The notes: generated by a model from the letters alone, not told the origin. Shown: positions 28,186-36,837, numbered from the stretch's first letter. The stretch is 64,000 nt of DNA from Amorphoplanes digitatis (GCF_014205335.1 NZ_JACHNH010000001.1:372001-436000), one strand, 5' to 3'. Translations and numbers: made by a program.

Positions 28186-28586
28186 CAAGTACGCAGGATC
28201 TTGGTTGGCTGCTTGCCAACTTTGCCGACCGCGTTCCCGGGGTGGCGCACGCAATCGCGGTCTCCGCCGACGGTCTGCTTCTAGCGGCGTCGCGGGACCT
28301 GCCGCGCGACCGTGCTGATCAGCTGGCGGCTATCGCCTCCGGCCTGGTCAGCCTGACCCAGGGTGCCGCACGGTGCTTCGAGGGTGGTGCGGTGCTGCAG
28401 ACGGTCGTCGAGATGGACAACGGGTTCCTCTTCCTGATGTCGATCTCCGACGGTTCGTCGTTCGCAGTGCTCGCGGCCCGCAGCTGTGACGTCGGTCAGG
28501 TGGGCTACGAGATGGCGCTCCTGGTCGACCGGGTCGGCGAAGCGCTCACTCCCGCGCCGCGCTCCGCGGCCGGAGTGCTCGGCTGA
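28182..28586 (+). CDS. cvnB: Roadblock/LC7 domain protein (CvnB)
   Basis: 134 residues, one Roadblock/LC7 domain: [25 protein letters not shown] at the start, then [22 protein letters not shown] and [16 protein letters not shown]. In other systems these proteins bind the Mgl/Cvn-type GTPase and regulate its cycle. The ATG overlaps the kinase stop (ATGA), so the two are translationally coupled. Confidence 0.93.
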   Translation: MTSTQDLGWLLANFADRVPGVAHAIAVSADGLLLAASRDLPRDRADQLAAIASGLVSLTQGAARCFEGGAVLQTVVEMDNGFLFLMSISDGSSFAVLAARSCDVGQVGYEMALLVDRVGEALTPAPRSAAGVLG

Positions 28587-28672
28587 ACGGATGGTTTGTC
28601 GGCTCCGTCCGGCATCTGTCCAAAAGCTTTATTACAAGAGACACTTCTATGGGCCAAGGGATGGGGTGAGCG

Positions 28673-29053
28673 GTGACGTTGCCCGAACGCGATGAGCCGA
28701 CCGGCGCGCTGGTAAGACCGTACGCCGTGACCCGTGGCCGAACCCGGCCGAAGCTGGAAATAGCGCTGGAAGCGCTCGTCGAGACCACCGTTCGTGGCCG
28801 TTCCACGGGAGCGGGCAGGGGCGGGAGCGAACACCAGTACATCGCGGCGATGTGCGACGGCGGCAGAGTTCAGTCGCTGGCAGAAATCGCCGCACGCATG
28901 CAACTACCGCTCGGGGTGGCTCGAGTGATCGTCGCGGACATGGCCACAGATGGTCTTGTCGCGGTGTACGAGCCGACATCGCTTGATGATGAGTCCGATG
29001 CGGTGGGTACGGAACTGCTGGAAAGGGTGCTGAGTGGACTTCGCAGGCTCTGA
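28673..29053 (+). CDS. cvnC: DUF742 protein (CvnC)
   Basis: 126 residues. DUF742 features: LVRPYAVTRGRTRP near the N-terminus, then a winged-helix-like block around GGRVQSLAEIAARMQLPLGVARVIVADMATDGLVAVYEP. An adapter between kinase and GTPase in conservons. It is separated from cvnB by 86 bp that are AT-rich for this genome (around 28622-28655), so an extra internal promoter is possible. Its 3' end overlaps cvnD by 20 bases. Confidence 0.9.
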   Translation: MTLPERDEPTGALVRPYAVTRGRTRPKLEIALEALVETTVRGRSTGAGRGGSEHQYIAAMCDGGRVQSLAEIAARMQLPLGVARVIVADMATDGLVAVYEPTSLDDESDAVGTELLERVLSGLRRL

Positions 29054-29642
29054 CATGTCGCGCCGGCCGGCCGCCGGGCGTGTGACATCGGCGAAGATTG
29101 TCATCGCCGGTGGCTTCGGTGTCGGTAAGACGACGCTGGTGGGGTCGGTCTCTGAGATCACCCCGCTGACCACTGAGGCGATCATGACCTCCGCCGGCGT
29201 GGGTGTCGACGACAACCGGCAGGTGCCGGGTAAGACGACCACCACGGTGGCAATGGACTTCGGCCGTATCAGCATCGACCGGGATCTGATCCTCTACCTG
29301 TTCGGCACACCTGGCCAGACACGGTTCTGGTTCATGTGGGACGAGCTGGTACGGGGCGCCATCGGTGCGGTGGTCATGGTGGACACGCGTCGGCTCGCCG
29401 ACTGCTTCGCCGCCATAGACTTCTTCGAGCATCGACGGCTGCCCTACCTGGTCGCCATAAACTGCTTCGACGGTATGCAGTACCACAACGCGCAGGACGT
29501 TCGCGACGCGCTCGCGATCTCCAGCGACGTGCCCGTGGTGAGCTGCGACGCCCGTAACCGTGAGTCGACGAAGAACGTACTCATCTCGCTTGTCGAGTAC
29601 GTCCTTACGATGCGTCGCTCGCGCGCGGTAGCGCCGGCCTGA
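29034..29642 (+). CDS. cvnD: conservon GTPase (CvnD)
   Basis: Small Ras-like GTPase, about 202 residues. P-loop GGFGVGKTT (about residue 25), a TPGQ motif in place of the usual switch II DxxG (LFGTPGQTRF, as in MglA/Cvn GTPases), G4 NCFD and a G5-like SCDAR. GTG 29034 overlaps cvnC; an in-frame ATG at 29055 would still keep the P-loop. A terminator follows at once, so this ends the four-gene operon. Confidence 0.93.
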   Translation: MDFAGSDMSRRPAAGRVTSAKIVIAGGFGVGKTTLVGSVSEITPLTTEAIMTSAGVGVDDNRQVPGKTTTTVAMDFGRISIDRDLILYLFGTPGQTRFWFMWDELVRGAIGAVVMVDTRRLADCFAAIDFFEHRRLPYLVAINCFDGMQYHNAQDVRDALAISSDVPVVSCDARNRESTKNVLISLVEYVLTMRRSRAVAPA

Positions 29643-29652
29643 CAGGCTGCTG

Positions 29653-29685
29653 AAAGTCCCGCTCTGCCGACAGAGCGGGACTTTT
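29653..29685 (+). terminator. Rho-independent terminator of the conservon
   Basis: AAAGTCCCGCTCTG pairs perfectly with CAGAGCGGGACTTT around loop CCGA and runs into TTTT-rich sequence, 10 bp after the cvnD stop. Confidence 0.92.
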
Positions 29686-29704
29686 GCATGCCCGGAGACT
29701 TTTC

Positions 29705-30075
29705 ACGTGCGTCAAGCCCCGGCCGGTTGGCGACGACGCCGCGGGACTGGGCGCCGCGGTGGTGTTCGCGGGTCCGCGCTGACACGTGGTGGTCCTCGGC
29801 GACTCACACGGCGACCGCGCGCAGGCGCCGAAGATCCTGGACGGCGGCCTGCGCCGCACCGACGCGCCCGACAACGCCGCACCGACGCGCCCGACAACCC
29901 GGTCGCCTACGTGGAGGCGCCGGTCTACCGGGCCGAACCGGCACTGGCCCTGCGCGACCCTGAGACGGCCCAGGCGGTGCTGAATCGCGCCGGCCAGGTG
30001 GCACTGACCCCTGAGGCCCGCGAACGGCTCAGCGCCTCCCTGGCCGCCCCTGCCGAACTGGCCTCGACCCTGTAA
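29705..30075 (+). pseudogene. broken small gene with a 23-bp tandem duplication
   Basis: Not recognised. One frame reads protein-like sequence up to GDDAAGLGAAVVFAGPR, hits a TGA (29780-29782), then continues VVVLGDSHGDRAQAPKILDGGLRRTDAPDN to 29875. There a 23-bp unit (29853-29875) is exactly repeated (29876-29898), shifting the frame. In the new frame PVAYVEAPVYRAEPALALRDPETAQAVLNRAG continues to the TAA at 30075. Removing one copy joins the halves at N-P without loss. The visible halves give about 87 residues after the TGA. So this looks like a gene inactivated by a stop and a recent slip duplication. Confidence 0.6.
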
Positions 30076-30102
30076 GGGTCTGCGCCGCCGGGCACCATCG
30101 AA

Positions 30103-30135
30103 ATCGGCCACGCTCCCGACGGGAGCGTGGCCGAT
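30103..30135. terminator. bidirectional terminator
   Basis: ATCGGCCACGCTCCC and its exact complement form a 15-bp stem with loop GAC, between the pseudogene and the 3' end of the minus-strand gene that stops at 30167. Confidence 0.75.
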
Positions 30136-30166
30136 CTACATGCTTGACGCGGTCCGGGACCGCGGC

Positions 30167-32359
30167 TCAGCTGCTGCGGTAGCCCGCGTTGTGGTATTCC
30201 TCCGCCTGGGTGCCGCCCTCGCGGCTGAAGTCCCAGCCACCGGCCGCCTCGCGGCCCGGGCGGCCACCGATCGCGTAGCCGCCGATCTCCTGCCCGCGGC
30301 GCCAGCCCCGGAAGTAGCCGGTGGTGTGCGCCGCGATGCTCGCCGCGTCGCGGACGATGCGCAGCGGGCGGTCCTCGCGCAGCGGTGAGCCGGGCACCAG
30401 GTTGGCCTGGGGTACGCGCTTCGGCAGGCCGGCGGTCGTCTCCGCCGCCACGGACGGCCTGGAGGCCTTCTCGGCCGCCCGCCATCCGGTGTCGTTCGCG
30501 TTCGTCCAGTCCAGGTTGTCCGCGGCCTCTTCGTCGTGGCCGGTGAACCAGGCCGAGCGGGCCGCGGCGAAGATCAGCAGGTCACCGTCGCCCTCGGCCG
30601 GAACCGGGGGCGTGGTGCTGCGGTCGAGCGCGGTCAGCGTCGTCCGGCGGGCCGCCGGTGCCCGGCCGTTGCGGCCGCCCCGGTCGTCGACCAGGCGCAG
30701 CGGCGGCGGCTCGGCGACCGCGGTGACGTCGGCCGGGGTGTTGACCAAGCCGGAGAGCTGCGGCTCGACGAGGCGCAGCGCCGGCGGCTCCTTCGGCATG
30801 TCCTGCCAGGGCGGGCGCACCCGGCCGTCGGTCGGCGGGCTGCTCACCGCGGCGGCCGGAGGTGCCGCCGCCGCGTCGTCGCTGCTGTTCATGAGCGGCC
30901 AGTTGGCGCGGGAGCCCGGCTCGGGCAGGTCCTGCGCGCGCTGGGCCGGCATCGGCAGCGAGTAGTCCGTCGCGCCGTTGGCGGCCGGGGGCGGCGGGGC
31001 CGAGGTGCGCGTGTTCGGCCGGGACGGGATGACCGTGCGCTGCCGCTCGGCGCGGGCGCTGCTCATCGCCGCGTTCGTCAGCGTCGGCCGGAACGGCTGC
31101 CCGGTGTCCACCGGCGGGACCGAGGACGGGCGCGAGCCCGGCACGATCGGCGTCATCCCCGGCGGGGGCGGCGGAACCGAGACGGGACGGCTGGACGGAC
31201 CCGGGTTCGAGATGCGGGTCGGCAGGCCCGCGGCCGCGGCCGGTGCGACCGGCGGGGGAGTGACCGGTCGCGGCGCCAGCGGCGGCGGCATGACCGGCTC
31301 GGGTGCGACCGGGGGGCTGGTCAGGGGGCGCGGCGTCACGGGCGAACCGTTCGCGGCGGGCGGCTCGGGGCGGCTGCGGCGACCCGTCCTCGCGTCGGAC
31401 GTGCGCACCGGCAGGCCCGCGGCCGCCTCGGCGCGACGGGCTCCGGCCTGGCGGCGGCCGGCCGCTCCGGTGCCGGACTGGGTGCTGGCGCGGGCGACGA
31501 GCGTGTCGACGAGCGCCTCGCACGCGGCGTCGCAGGAGCGGACCGCGCCGATGGCGTGCCGGACGGTGTCCGCCGCGGCCGGTGACAGCGCCTTGTTGAC
31601 GCCACCGCGGCGGGGGGACTCGCCGATCGCCACGACCAGCGCGGTGACGGCGGCGACGACCTGGTCGTCGGTGCCGGCACCGGCGCGGGTGAGTTCCGCG
31701 GCCACCTCCTCGGCGACCTGCTCCGCGTCGTGGCTGCGGCCGGTCAGGCGGCCGGGCTCCGGCAGCGCGTCCAGCACGGCAAGGGCCAGCGGGTGCGCCG
31801 GGTCCGGATATGCCCGCAGGGCGGCCGGGTAGAGCTCGCGCAGCACCTCGCGCAGCGCGCTGGCCGCGGCGTGCCGGCCGTTGAGCATCGTCACGTGCGC
31901 CGCGAGGATGGGCTTGTAGCTCACCAGCTCGCGGGGTGCCGGGATGGTGACGGCCGCGATCGCGCCCGCCTGCAACGCGCGGGCCAGGCCCACCGCGCGA
32001 CGGGCGGCCGGCGGCGCCGAGATCTCCTCGGCGGAGTCGTCGTCGGCGAATCGCTCGGCGAAGTCGTCGGTCGAGTCGTCGTCGGCCACTATCAGGGGAC
32101 GGCCGGCTGCGGTCAGCAGCGACGTGACCATGTGGTCGTCGCTGTCGGCGGCTACCGCAGCGTCCGCGAACCCGCTCGTCCGCTCCACGAGCAGCGTCCC
32201 CAGCTGGGCATAGCCCGCCGGGTCGTCGCTGATCTCGTGGACTCCGAGCAGCCTTCCCGCGTCATCCACCACGGCGATGGTCAGATGCGATCCGGCCGAA
32301 GCCGTCCGCACCGTCTCATCAGCCGACGCCAGACCGCAGTACACGCGCACGAGCGCCAC
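30167..32359 (-). CDS. IS110-transposase-like domain protein with a conservon-kinase-type tail
   Basis: 730 residues, GTG start after GGAGGAGG. Residues 1-270 look globular: LTIAVVDDAGRLLGVHEI recalls the first strand of IS110 DEDD transposases. ARRAVGLARALQAGAI, VTIPAPRELVSYKPILAAHVTMLNGRHAAASALREVLRELYP and LALAVLDALPEPG follow the order of the KxDxxDAxxLA helix and helical part of that family, but the acidic residues of the KTD-DA segment are Ala/Arg here. Residues 275-600 are Pro/Ser/Arg-rich and disordered. The tail carries SAWFT (about 601), DTGWRAAEKAS (about 625) and TTAGLPKRVPQANLVPG (about 640), matching the CvnA tail, and ends in a Gly-rich stretch. Function unknown; the transposase link is inference. 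Confidence 0.6.
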   Translation of the reverse strand: MALVRVYCGLASADETVRTASAGSHLTIAVVDDAGRLLGVHEISDDPAGYAQLGTLLVERTSGFADAAVAADSDDHMVTSLLTAAGRPLIVADDDSTDDFAERFADDDSAEEISAPPAARRAVGLARALQAGAIAAVTIPAPRELVSYKPILAAHVTMLNGRHAAASALREVLRELYPAALRAYPDPAHPLALAVLDALPEPGRLTGRSHDAEQVAEEVAAELTRAGAGTDDQVVAAVTALVVAIGESPRRGGVNKALSPAAADTVRHAIGAVRSCDAACEALVDTLVARASTQSGTGAAGRRQAGARRAEAAAGLPVRTSDARTGRRSRPEPPAANGSPVTPRPLTSPPVAPEPVMPPPLAPRPVTPPPVAPAAAAGLPTRISNPGPSSRPVSVPPPPPGMTPIVPGSRPSSVPPVDTGQPFRPTLTNAAMSSARAERQRTVIPSRPNTRTSAPPPPAANGATDYSLPMPAQRAQDLPEPGSRANWPLMNSSDDAAAAPPAAAVSSPPTDGRVRPPWQDMPKEPPALRLVEPQLSGLVNTPADVTAVAEPPPLRLVDDRGGRNGRAPAARRTTLTALDRSTTPPVPAEGDGDLLIFAAARSAWFTGHDEEAADNLDWTNANDTGWRAAEKASRPSVAAETTAGLPKRVPQANLVPGSPLREDRPLRIVRDAASIAAHTTGYFRGWRRGQEIGGYAIGGRPGREAAGGWDFSREGGTQAEEYHNAGYRSS

Positions 32360-32421
32360 GGCGTCGTCCTCCTCCCGGGGCCTCTGTTTTCGGCCAAGGA
32401 CTGATGGTCCCTGCTGAGGGG

Positions 32422-33333
32422 TCAGTCGCGCCAGTCCACAGCGGCAGAGATCTTGCCGATAATCGATCGCCAGCCCAGACTCGCCTGTTGTGCCCCGATT
32501 TTACGAAGCTTCCGGCGTCCAAAGAAACCGCCCATTCCGCCACTCTCGGCTGACCGCAGGGACTCGTCCAGGTCATCGAGTGGCGAACCCGGCGCCAATG
32601 CCAGGATCACCGGCTTCAAGCGCAGCGCGTGGCCCAGGTCTCGGGCCAGCTCGCCGGCCGCGATGAGCAGCGGCAGGTCCCACGTGTCGTGCCCGCCGCG
32701 CAGATTCTCCACCACGAGGTCCAACTCGTAGCGGTCGTCCGGCGTGGGGTCGACGTCGGACGACTGTACCCGCTCGGCGAGGGTCGCCCAGGTGTCGAGC
32801 TGTGCGAGGTCGTGCGGAGCACCCGAACGGATGAAGGAGGTAAGCGATTCGGGGGTCTTGAAGGTGAGCAGCTTGCCACGGTGGCTGAGGAAGATGGGCA
32901 CTTCCTCGTCTTCCGGGGACTCCTCCTCTTCCTCCTCGGGCTCGTCGGCGAAGTCGGCCGCGTCGGGCTCCTCGACGACCTCGCCGTCCTCGGTCGTCAC
33001 GGTCCCGTCCGACTTGCGCCCGGCCTTGGTGCCCGAGTCGCCCTCGGCGACCAGCGCCGCGAACTCGTCGACGCCCTCCTCCTCGGCGGCACGGGCCGCG
33101 GCCGCGCGGTCCCGGGCCTCGAAGGGGTCGTCCTCGTCCGCCTCGATCTCGGTCGGCGTCAGCTCGGAGGCGAGCCGGTAGGCGCGCAGGGTCAGGCCCA
33201 CGCCACCCGGCATCGCGATCTCGACAGGCGAGATCCGTACCTCGTCCCACAGCTCACGGCCGGAGAGGTCGTCCTTTACGACGGCCTTCTCGTCCTTGAC
33301 CGTCGAGCCCTCTTCGGGCGACTGGCTGGTCAC
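32422..33333 (-). CDS. unknown acidic-linker protein
   Basis: 303 residues, not recognised. The N-terminal part (about 28-60, LWDEVRISPVEIAMPGGVGLTLRAYRL) is followed by a strongly acidic linker (about 60-145, including EPEEEEEESPEDEE). A C-terminal domain (about 145-303) has IFLSHRGKLLTFKTPESLTSFI, ELDLVVENLRGG and GELARDLGHALRLKPVILALAPGSPLDDLDESLR, ending with a basic FFGRRKLRKIG. GTG with GGAGGT 4 bases upstream. It is 62 bp upstream of the 730-residue gene on the same strand and may be co-transcribed with it. Confidence 0.75.
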   Translation of the reverse strand: MTSQSPEEGSTVKDEKAVVKDDLSGRELWDEVRISPVEIAMPGGVGLTLRAYRLASELTPTEIEADEDDPFEARDRAAAARAAEEEGVDEFAALVAEGDSGTKAGRKSDGTVTTEDGEVVEEPDAADFADEPEEEEEESPEDEEVPIFLSHRGKLLTFKTPESLTSFIRSGAPHDLAQLDTWATLAERVQSSDVDPTPDDRYELDLVVENLRGGHDTWDLPLLIAAGELARDLGHALRLKPVILALAPGSPLDDLDESLRSAESGGMGGFFGRRKLRKIGAQQASLGWRSIIGKISAAVDWRD

Positions 33334-33424
33334 GGTGACCTCCGGGTTGGTTCAAGTGAGCTGTTCGGACGGTGAGTCTGGGCACACACCTTAGTGTGCG
33401 CCCCTGCGGGGCGGCAGACCGAGG

Positions 33425-34351
33425 TCAGAAACCCTTCGGGTGCCACACCGTCTTGGTCTCCAGCAGCGCCGTCATCGGGTGCAGGCCGGGGTCGGCGGTG
33501 AAGTCGGGCGTGTCGACCGGCGGCCGGACGACCCGCTTGAGGCTGCCAGCCGCGGCCCGCTCCAGGTCGCCGGCGAGTTCCGGGTCGGCGACGCCGGTGA
33601 GGTCGAGCGCGTTGACGTCGTCGTGCGAGGCCAGCCAGGGCGCCGTCTCGGCGGGCCGGCCGGTGAGGATGTTGACCACGCCGCCCGGCAGGTCCGAGGT
33701 CGCCAGGACCTCGGCGAGGGTCACTGCCGCCTGCGGGGCGCTGACCAGCACCACCACCGTGTTACCGGTGACGATGGCGGGCGCGATGACGCTGACCAGA
33801 CCGAGGAACGAGGCCGGCGAGACCACGCCGACCACGCCGGTCGGCTCGGGCGCCGAGATGTTGAAGAACGGACCGGCGACCGGGTTCGCGCCGCCGTGCA
33901 CCTGGGCGATCTTGTCGGACCAGCCCGCGTACCAGACCCAGCGGTCTACGGCCGCGTCCACCTCGGCGGCCGGCACGCCCCGCGCGATGAACTCGTCGCG
34001 GCGGGCCTCGACCATCTCGGCGATCCGGTACAGCACCTGACCCCGGTTGTACGCCGTCGCGCCGCCCCACTTGGCCTGCGCCTTGCGGGCCGCGATGACG
34101 GCGTCGCGGGCGTCCTTGCGGGAGGCGAGGGCCACGTTGTCGCCGTCCACCAGATAGGTCCGTCCTGATTCGCTGCGCGGGAACGCCCCGCCGATGTACA
34201 GCTTGTAGGTCTTGCGCACGGCCAGCCGGCCGGCCCGGGCGGCGGGCGCCTCGGCCGGGGCCGCCGGCACGGCGGCGGTCTTCGCCTTCCGGCCGGCCTT
34301 CGCGGCCTTGGCGGCGCGCGTGGCCTTCGTCGGGGAAGTGGGCTCAGGCAA
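33425..34351 (-). CDS. half-length aldehyde dehydrogenase homologue
   Basis: 308 residues. After an Ala/Lys-rich N-terminal stretch (1-45), it aligns with the N-terminal, NAD-binding half of aldehyde dehydrogenases (KLYIGGAFPRSESGRTY, VGVVSPASFLGLVSVIAPAIVTGNTVVVL, LPGGVVNILTGRPAE). It ends before any catalytic Cys domain and lacks the LELGGK glutamate. It cannot be a normal dehydrogenase alone; it probably partners with the full-length enzyme just upstream. TTG start at 34351 has GGAGG 8 bases upstream and overlaps that gene by 8 bp, implying coupled translation. Confidence 0.8.
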   Translation of the reverse strand: MPEPTSPTKATRAAKAAKAGRKAKTAAVPAAPAEAPAARAGRLAVRKTYKLYIGGAFPRSESGRTYLVDGDNVALASRKDARDAVIAARKAQAKWGGATAYNRGQVLYRIAEMVEARRDEFIARGVPAAEVDAAVDRWVWYAGWSDKIAQVHGGANPVAGPFFNISAPEPTGVVGVVSPASFLGLVSVIAPAIVTGNTVVVLVSAPQAAVTLAEVLATSDLPGGVVNILTGRPAETAPWLASHDDVNALDLTGVADPELAGDLERAAAGSLKRVVRPPVDTPDFTADPGLHPMTALLETKTVWHPKGF

Positions 34352-35771
34352 GGTACGCCTCCAGGCCGTGCCGGCCGCCCTCGCGGCCGTAACCGGACTC
34401 CTTGTAGCCGCCGAACGGCGACGTCGGGTCGAACTTGTTGAACGTGTTGGCCCACACCACGCCCGCGCGCAGCTTGTCGGCCATGGCGAGGATCAGCGAG
34501 CCCTTCTCGGTCCACACGCCGGCCGAGAGCCCGTACGGCGTGTTGTTCGCCTTCTCGATCGCCTCGTCGGGCGTGCGGAAGGTCAGCACCGACAGCACCG
34601 GCCCGAAGATCTCCTCGCGGGCGATCCGGTGCGCCTGGGTCACGCCGGTGAAGATGGTCGGCGCGAACCAGAAGCCCTGCGACGGCAGGTCGCACTGCGG
34701 CGACCAGCGCTCCGCGCCCTCGGCGGCGCCGATCTCCGACAGCTCGCGGATCCGGGACAGCTGCTCCGCCGAGTTGATCGCGCCGATGTCGGTGTTCTTG
34801 TCCAGCGGGTCGCCGACCCGCAGCGTCGACATCCGGCGCTTGAGGGCGGTGAGCACCTCGTCGTACGCGGACTCCTGCACCAGCAGCCGCGACCCGGCGC
34901 AGCAGACGTGCCCCTGGTTGAAGAAGATGCCGTTGACGATGCCCTCGACGGCCTGGTCGATCGGCGCGTCGTCGAAGACGATGTTCGCCGCCTTGCCGCC
35001 CAGCTCGAGGGTGAGCCGCTTGCGGGTGCCCGCGATCGACCGGGCGATCTGCCGGCCGACCTCGGTCGAGCCGGTGAACGCGACCTTGTTGACGTCGGGG
35101 TGCTCGACGAGCGCGCGGCCGGTCTCACCGGCGCCGGTGATGATGTTGACGACCCCGGGCGGCAGGTCGGCCTGCCGGCAGATGTCCGCGAAGAAGAGCG
35201 CCGACAGCGGCGTGGTCTCGGCGGGCTTGAGCACGACGGTGTTGCCGGCCGCCAGCGCCGGCGCGATCTTCCACGCCAGCATCAGCATCGGGAAGTTCCA
35301 CGGGATCACCTGTGCCGCGACGCCGAGCGGCCGCGGGTCCGGGCCGAAGCCCGCGTACGCCAGCTTGTCGGCCCAGCCCGCGTAGTAGAAGAAATGCGCG
35401 GCGACCAGGGGCAGGTCGACGTCGCGGGACTCCCTGATCGGCTTGCCGTTGTCGAGGGACTCGAGCACGGCCAGCTCGCGGGAGCGCTCCTGGATGATCC
35501 GGGCGATCCGGAAGAGGTACTTGGCGCGCTCGGCGCCGGGCAGCGCCGACCAGGGGCCGAAGGCGCGCCGGGCGGCGGCGACGGCCAGGTCGACGTCGTC
35601 GGCCCCGGCGGAGGCGATCTCGGCGAGGACCTCCTCGGAGGCGGGGTTGACGGTCTTGAAGACGCCGCCCGAGGACGAGGCCGGCACGAACGATCCGTCG
35701 ATGAACAGGCCGTAGGAGGGTGCGATGTCGACGATCGAGCGGGACTCGGGCGCCGGGGCGTATTCGAACAT
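34344..35771 (-). CDS. aldehyde dehydrogenase, full length
   Basis: NAD(P)-dependent aldehyde oxidation. About 475 residues. GNTVVLKPAETTP, FTGSTEVGR, LELGGKAANIVF (general-base Glu) and FNQGHVCCAGSR (catalytic Cys) are all intact. The next upstream gene is deoC, which yields acetaldehyde plus glyceraldehyde-3-phosphate, so acetaldehyde oxidation is a sensible role (inference). ATG 35771 preferred; AAGGAG lies 11 bases upstream. An in-frame GTG at 35783 is possible. Confidence 0.92.
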   Translation of the reverse strand: MFEYAPAPESRSIVDIAPSYGLFIDGSFVPASSSGGVFKTVNPASEEVLAEIASAGADDVDLAVAAARRAFGPWSALPGAERAKYLFRIARIIQERSRELAVLESLDNGKPIRESRDVDLPLVAAHFFYYAGWADKLAYAGFGPDPRPLGVAAQVIPWNFPMLMLAWKIAPALAAGNTVVLKPAETTPLSALFFADICRQADLPPGVVNIITGAGETGRALVEHPDVNKVAFTGSTEVGRQIARSIAGTRKRLTLELGGKAANIVFDDAPIDQAVEGIVNGIFFNQGHVCCAGSRLLVQESAYDEVLTALKRRMSTLRVGDPLDKNTDIGAINSAEQLSRIRELSEIGAAEGAERWSPQCDLPSQGFWFAPTIFTGVTQAHRIAREEIFGPVLSVLTFRTPDEAIEKANNTPYGLSAGVWTEKGSLILAMADKLRAGVVWANTFNKFDPTSPFGGYKESGYGREGGRHGLEAYLA

Positions 35772-35824
35772 CCTGCTGGTCACTCCTTGCAATGCGGCAG
35801 TGCCGTCTCGGGATGGCATGTGCC

Positions 35825-36775
35825 TCAGTCCAGCGTGAAGTAGTCCGGGCCGGCGTAGTGGCCGGTGGCGAGCTTGGTGCGCTGCATCAGCAGGTCGTTG
35901 AGCAGCGAGGAGGCGCCGAACCGGAACCAGTCCGGGTCGAGCCAGTCGGAGCCGACCGTCTCGTTGATCATCACGAGGTACTTGATGGCGTCCTTGGTCG
36001 TGCGGATGCCGCCGGCGGGCTTCACGCCGACCTGGCGGCCGGTCTGCGCCCGGTAGTCCCGCACGGCCTCGAGCATCACCAGCGTCACCGGCGGCGTCGC
36101 GGCGACGGGCACCTTGCCGGTCGAGGTCTTGATGAAGTCGGCGCCCGCCATCATGGCCAGCCAGGACGCGCGGCGGACGTTGTCGTACGTGCCCAGCTCG
36201 CCGGTCTCCAGGATCACCTTGAGGTGCGCGGAGCCACAGGCCTCCTTGACCGCGACGATCTCCTCGAACACGTGGTCGTAGCGGCCGGAGAGGAACGCGC
36301 CCCGGCTGATCACCATGTCGATCTCGTCGGCGCCGCCGGCGACGGCGTCCCGGGTGTCGGCGAGCTTGATCTCGAGCGGGGACTGGCCGGACGGGAAGGC
36401 CGTCGCCACGCTCGCCAGGTGCACGCCGGAGCCGGCCAGCACCTCGGCCGCGATCGGGACCATCGACGGGTAGACGCAGACCGCGGCGACGCTCGGGCAG
36501 GACGGCTCGGCGGGGTCGGGGCGGATCGCCTTGGCCGACAGCGCACGGACCTTGCCGGGGGTGTCCGCGCCCTCCAGCGTGGTCAGGTCGACCATCCGGA
36601 TGGCGAGGTCGATCGCCGCCGCCTTCGCGGTCGTCTTTACCGACCTGGTGCCGAGGGCGGCCGCCCGCGCCTCGATGCCGACCTTGTCGACCCCGGGCAA
36701 TCCGTGCAGGAAAGAACGGAGGTTAAAGGCGGAACCGGACACGTCGGGCAGTCTCGACGTCGTTGTCGCAGTCAT
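35825..36775 (-). CDS. deoC: deoxyribose-phosphate aldolase
   Basis: Cleaves 2-deoxyribose-5-phosphate to acetaldehyde and glyceraldehyde-3-phosphate. 316 residues, the longer DeoC type. GGADEIDMVIS, HLKVILETGEL (conserved Lys) and ADFIKTSTGK (Schiff-base Lys) are present. It follows the logic of the upstream deoA: nucleoside to deoxyribose-1-P to deoxyribose-5-P to glycolysis. No phosphopentomutase of the DeoB type is seen. 53 bp upstream of the aldehyde dehydrogenase on the same strand; divergent from upp. Confidence 0.96.
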   Translation of the reverse strand: MTATTTSRLPDVSGSAFNLRSFLHGLPGVDKVGIEARAAALGTRSVKTTAKAAAIDLAIRMVDLTTLEGADTPGKVRALSAKAIRPDPAEPSCPSVAAVCVYPSMVPIAAEVLAGSGVHLASVATAFPSGQSPLEIKLADTRDAVAGGADEIDMVISRGAFLSGRYDHVFEEIVAVKEACGSAHLKVILETGELGTYDNVRRASWLAMMAGADFIKTSTGKVPVAATPPVTLVMLEAVRDYRAQTGRQVGVKPAGGIRTTKDAIKYLVMINETVGSDWLDPDWFRFGASSLLNDLLMQRTKLATGHYAGPDYFTLD

Positions 36776-36824
36776 GAGAAGGATTCTACGCGGCCCTCCG
36801 GCAATTGATCTTGGGGAACCCCGG

Positions 36825-36830
36825 TAGGTT
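36825..36830 (+). promoter_or_regulatory. predicted -10 of upp
   Basis: TAGGTT ends 7 bases before GTG 36838; no ribosome site. This decides the start against the in-frame ATT/ATG-like codons upstream. Confidence 0.45.
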
Positions 36831-36837
36831 GAGCGGC

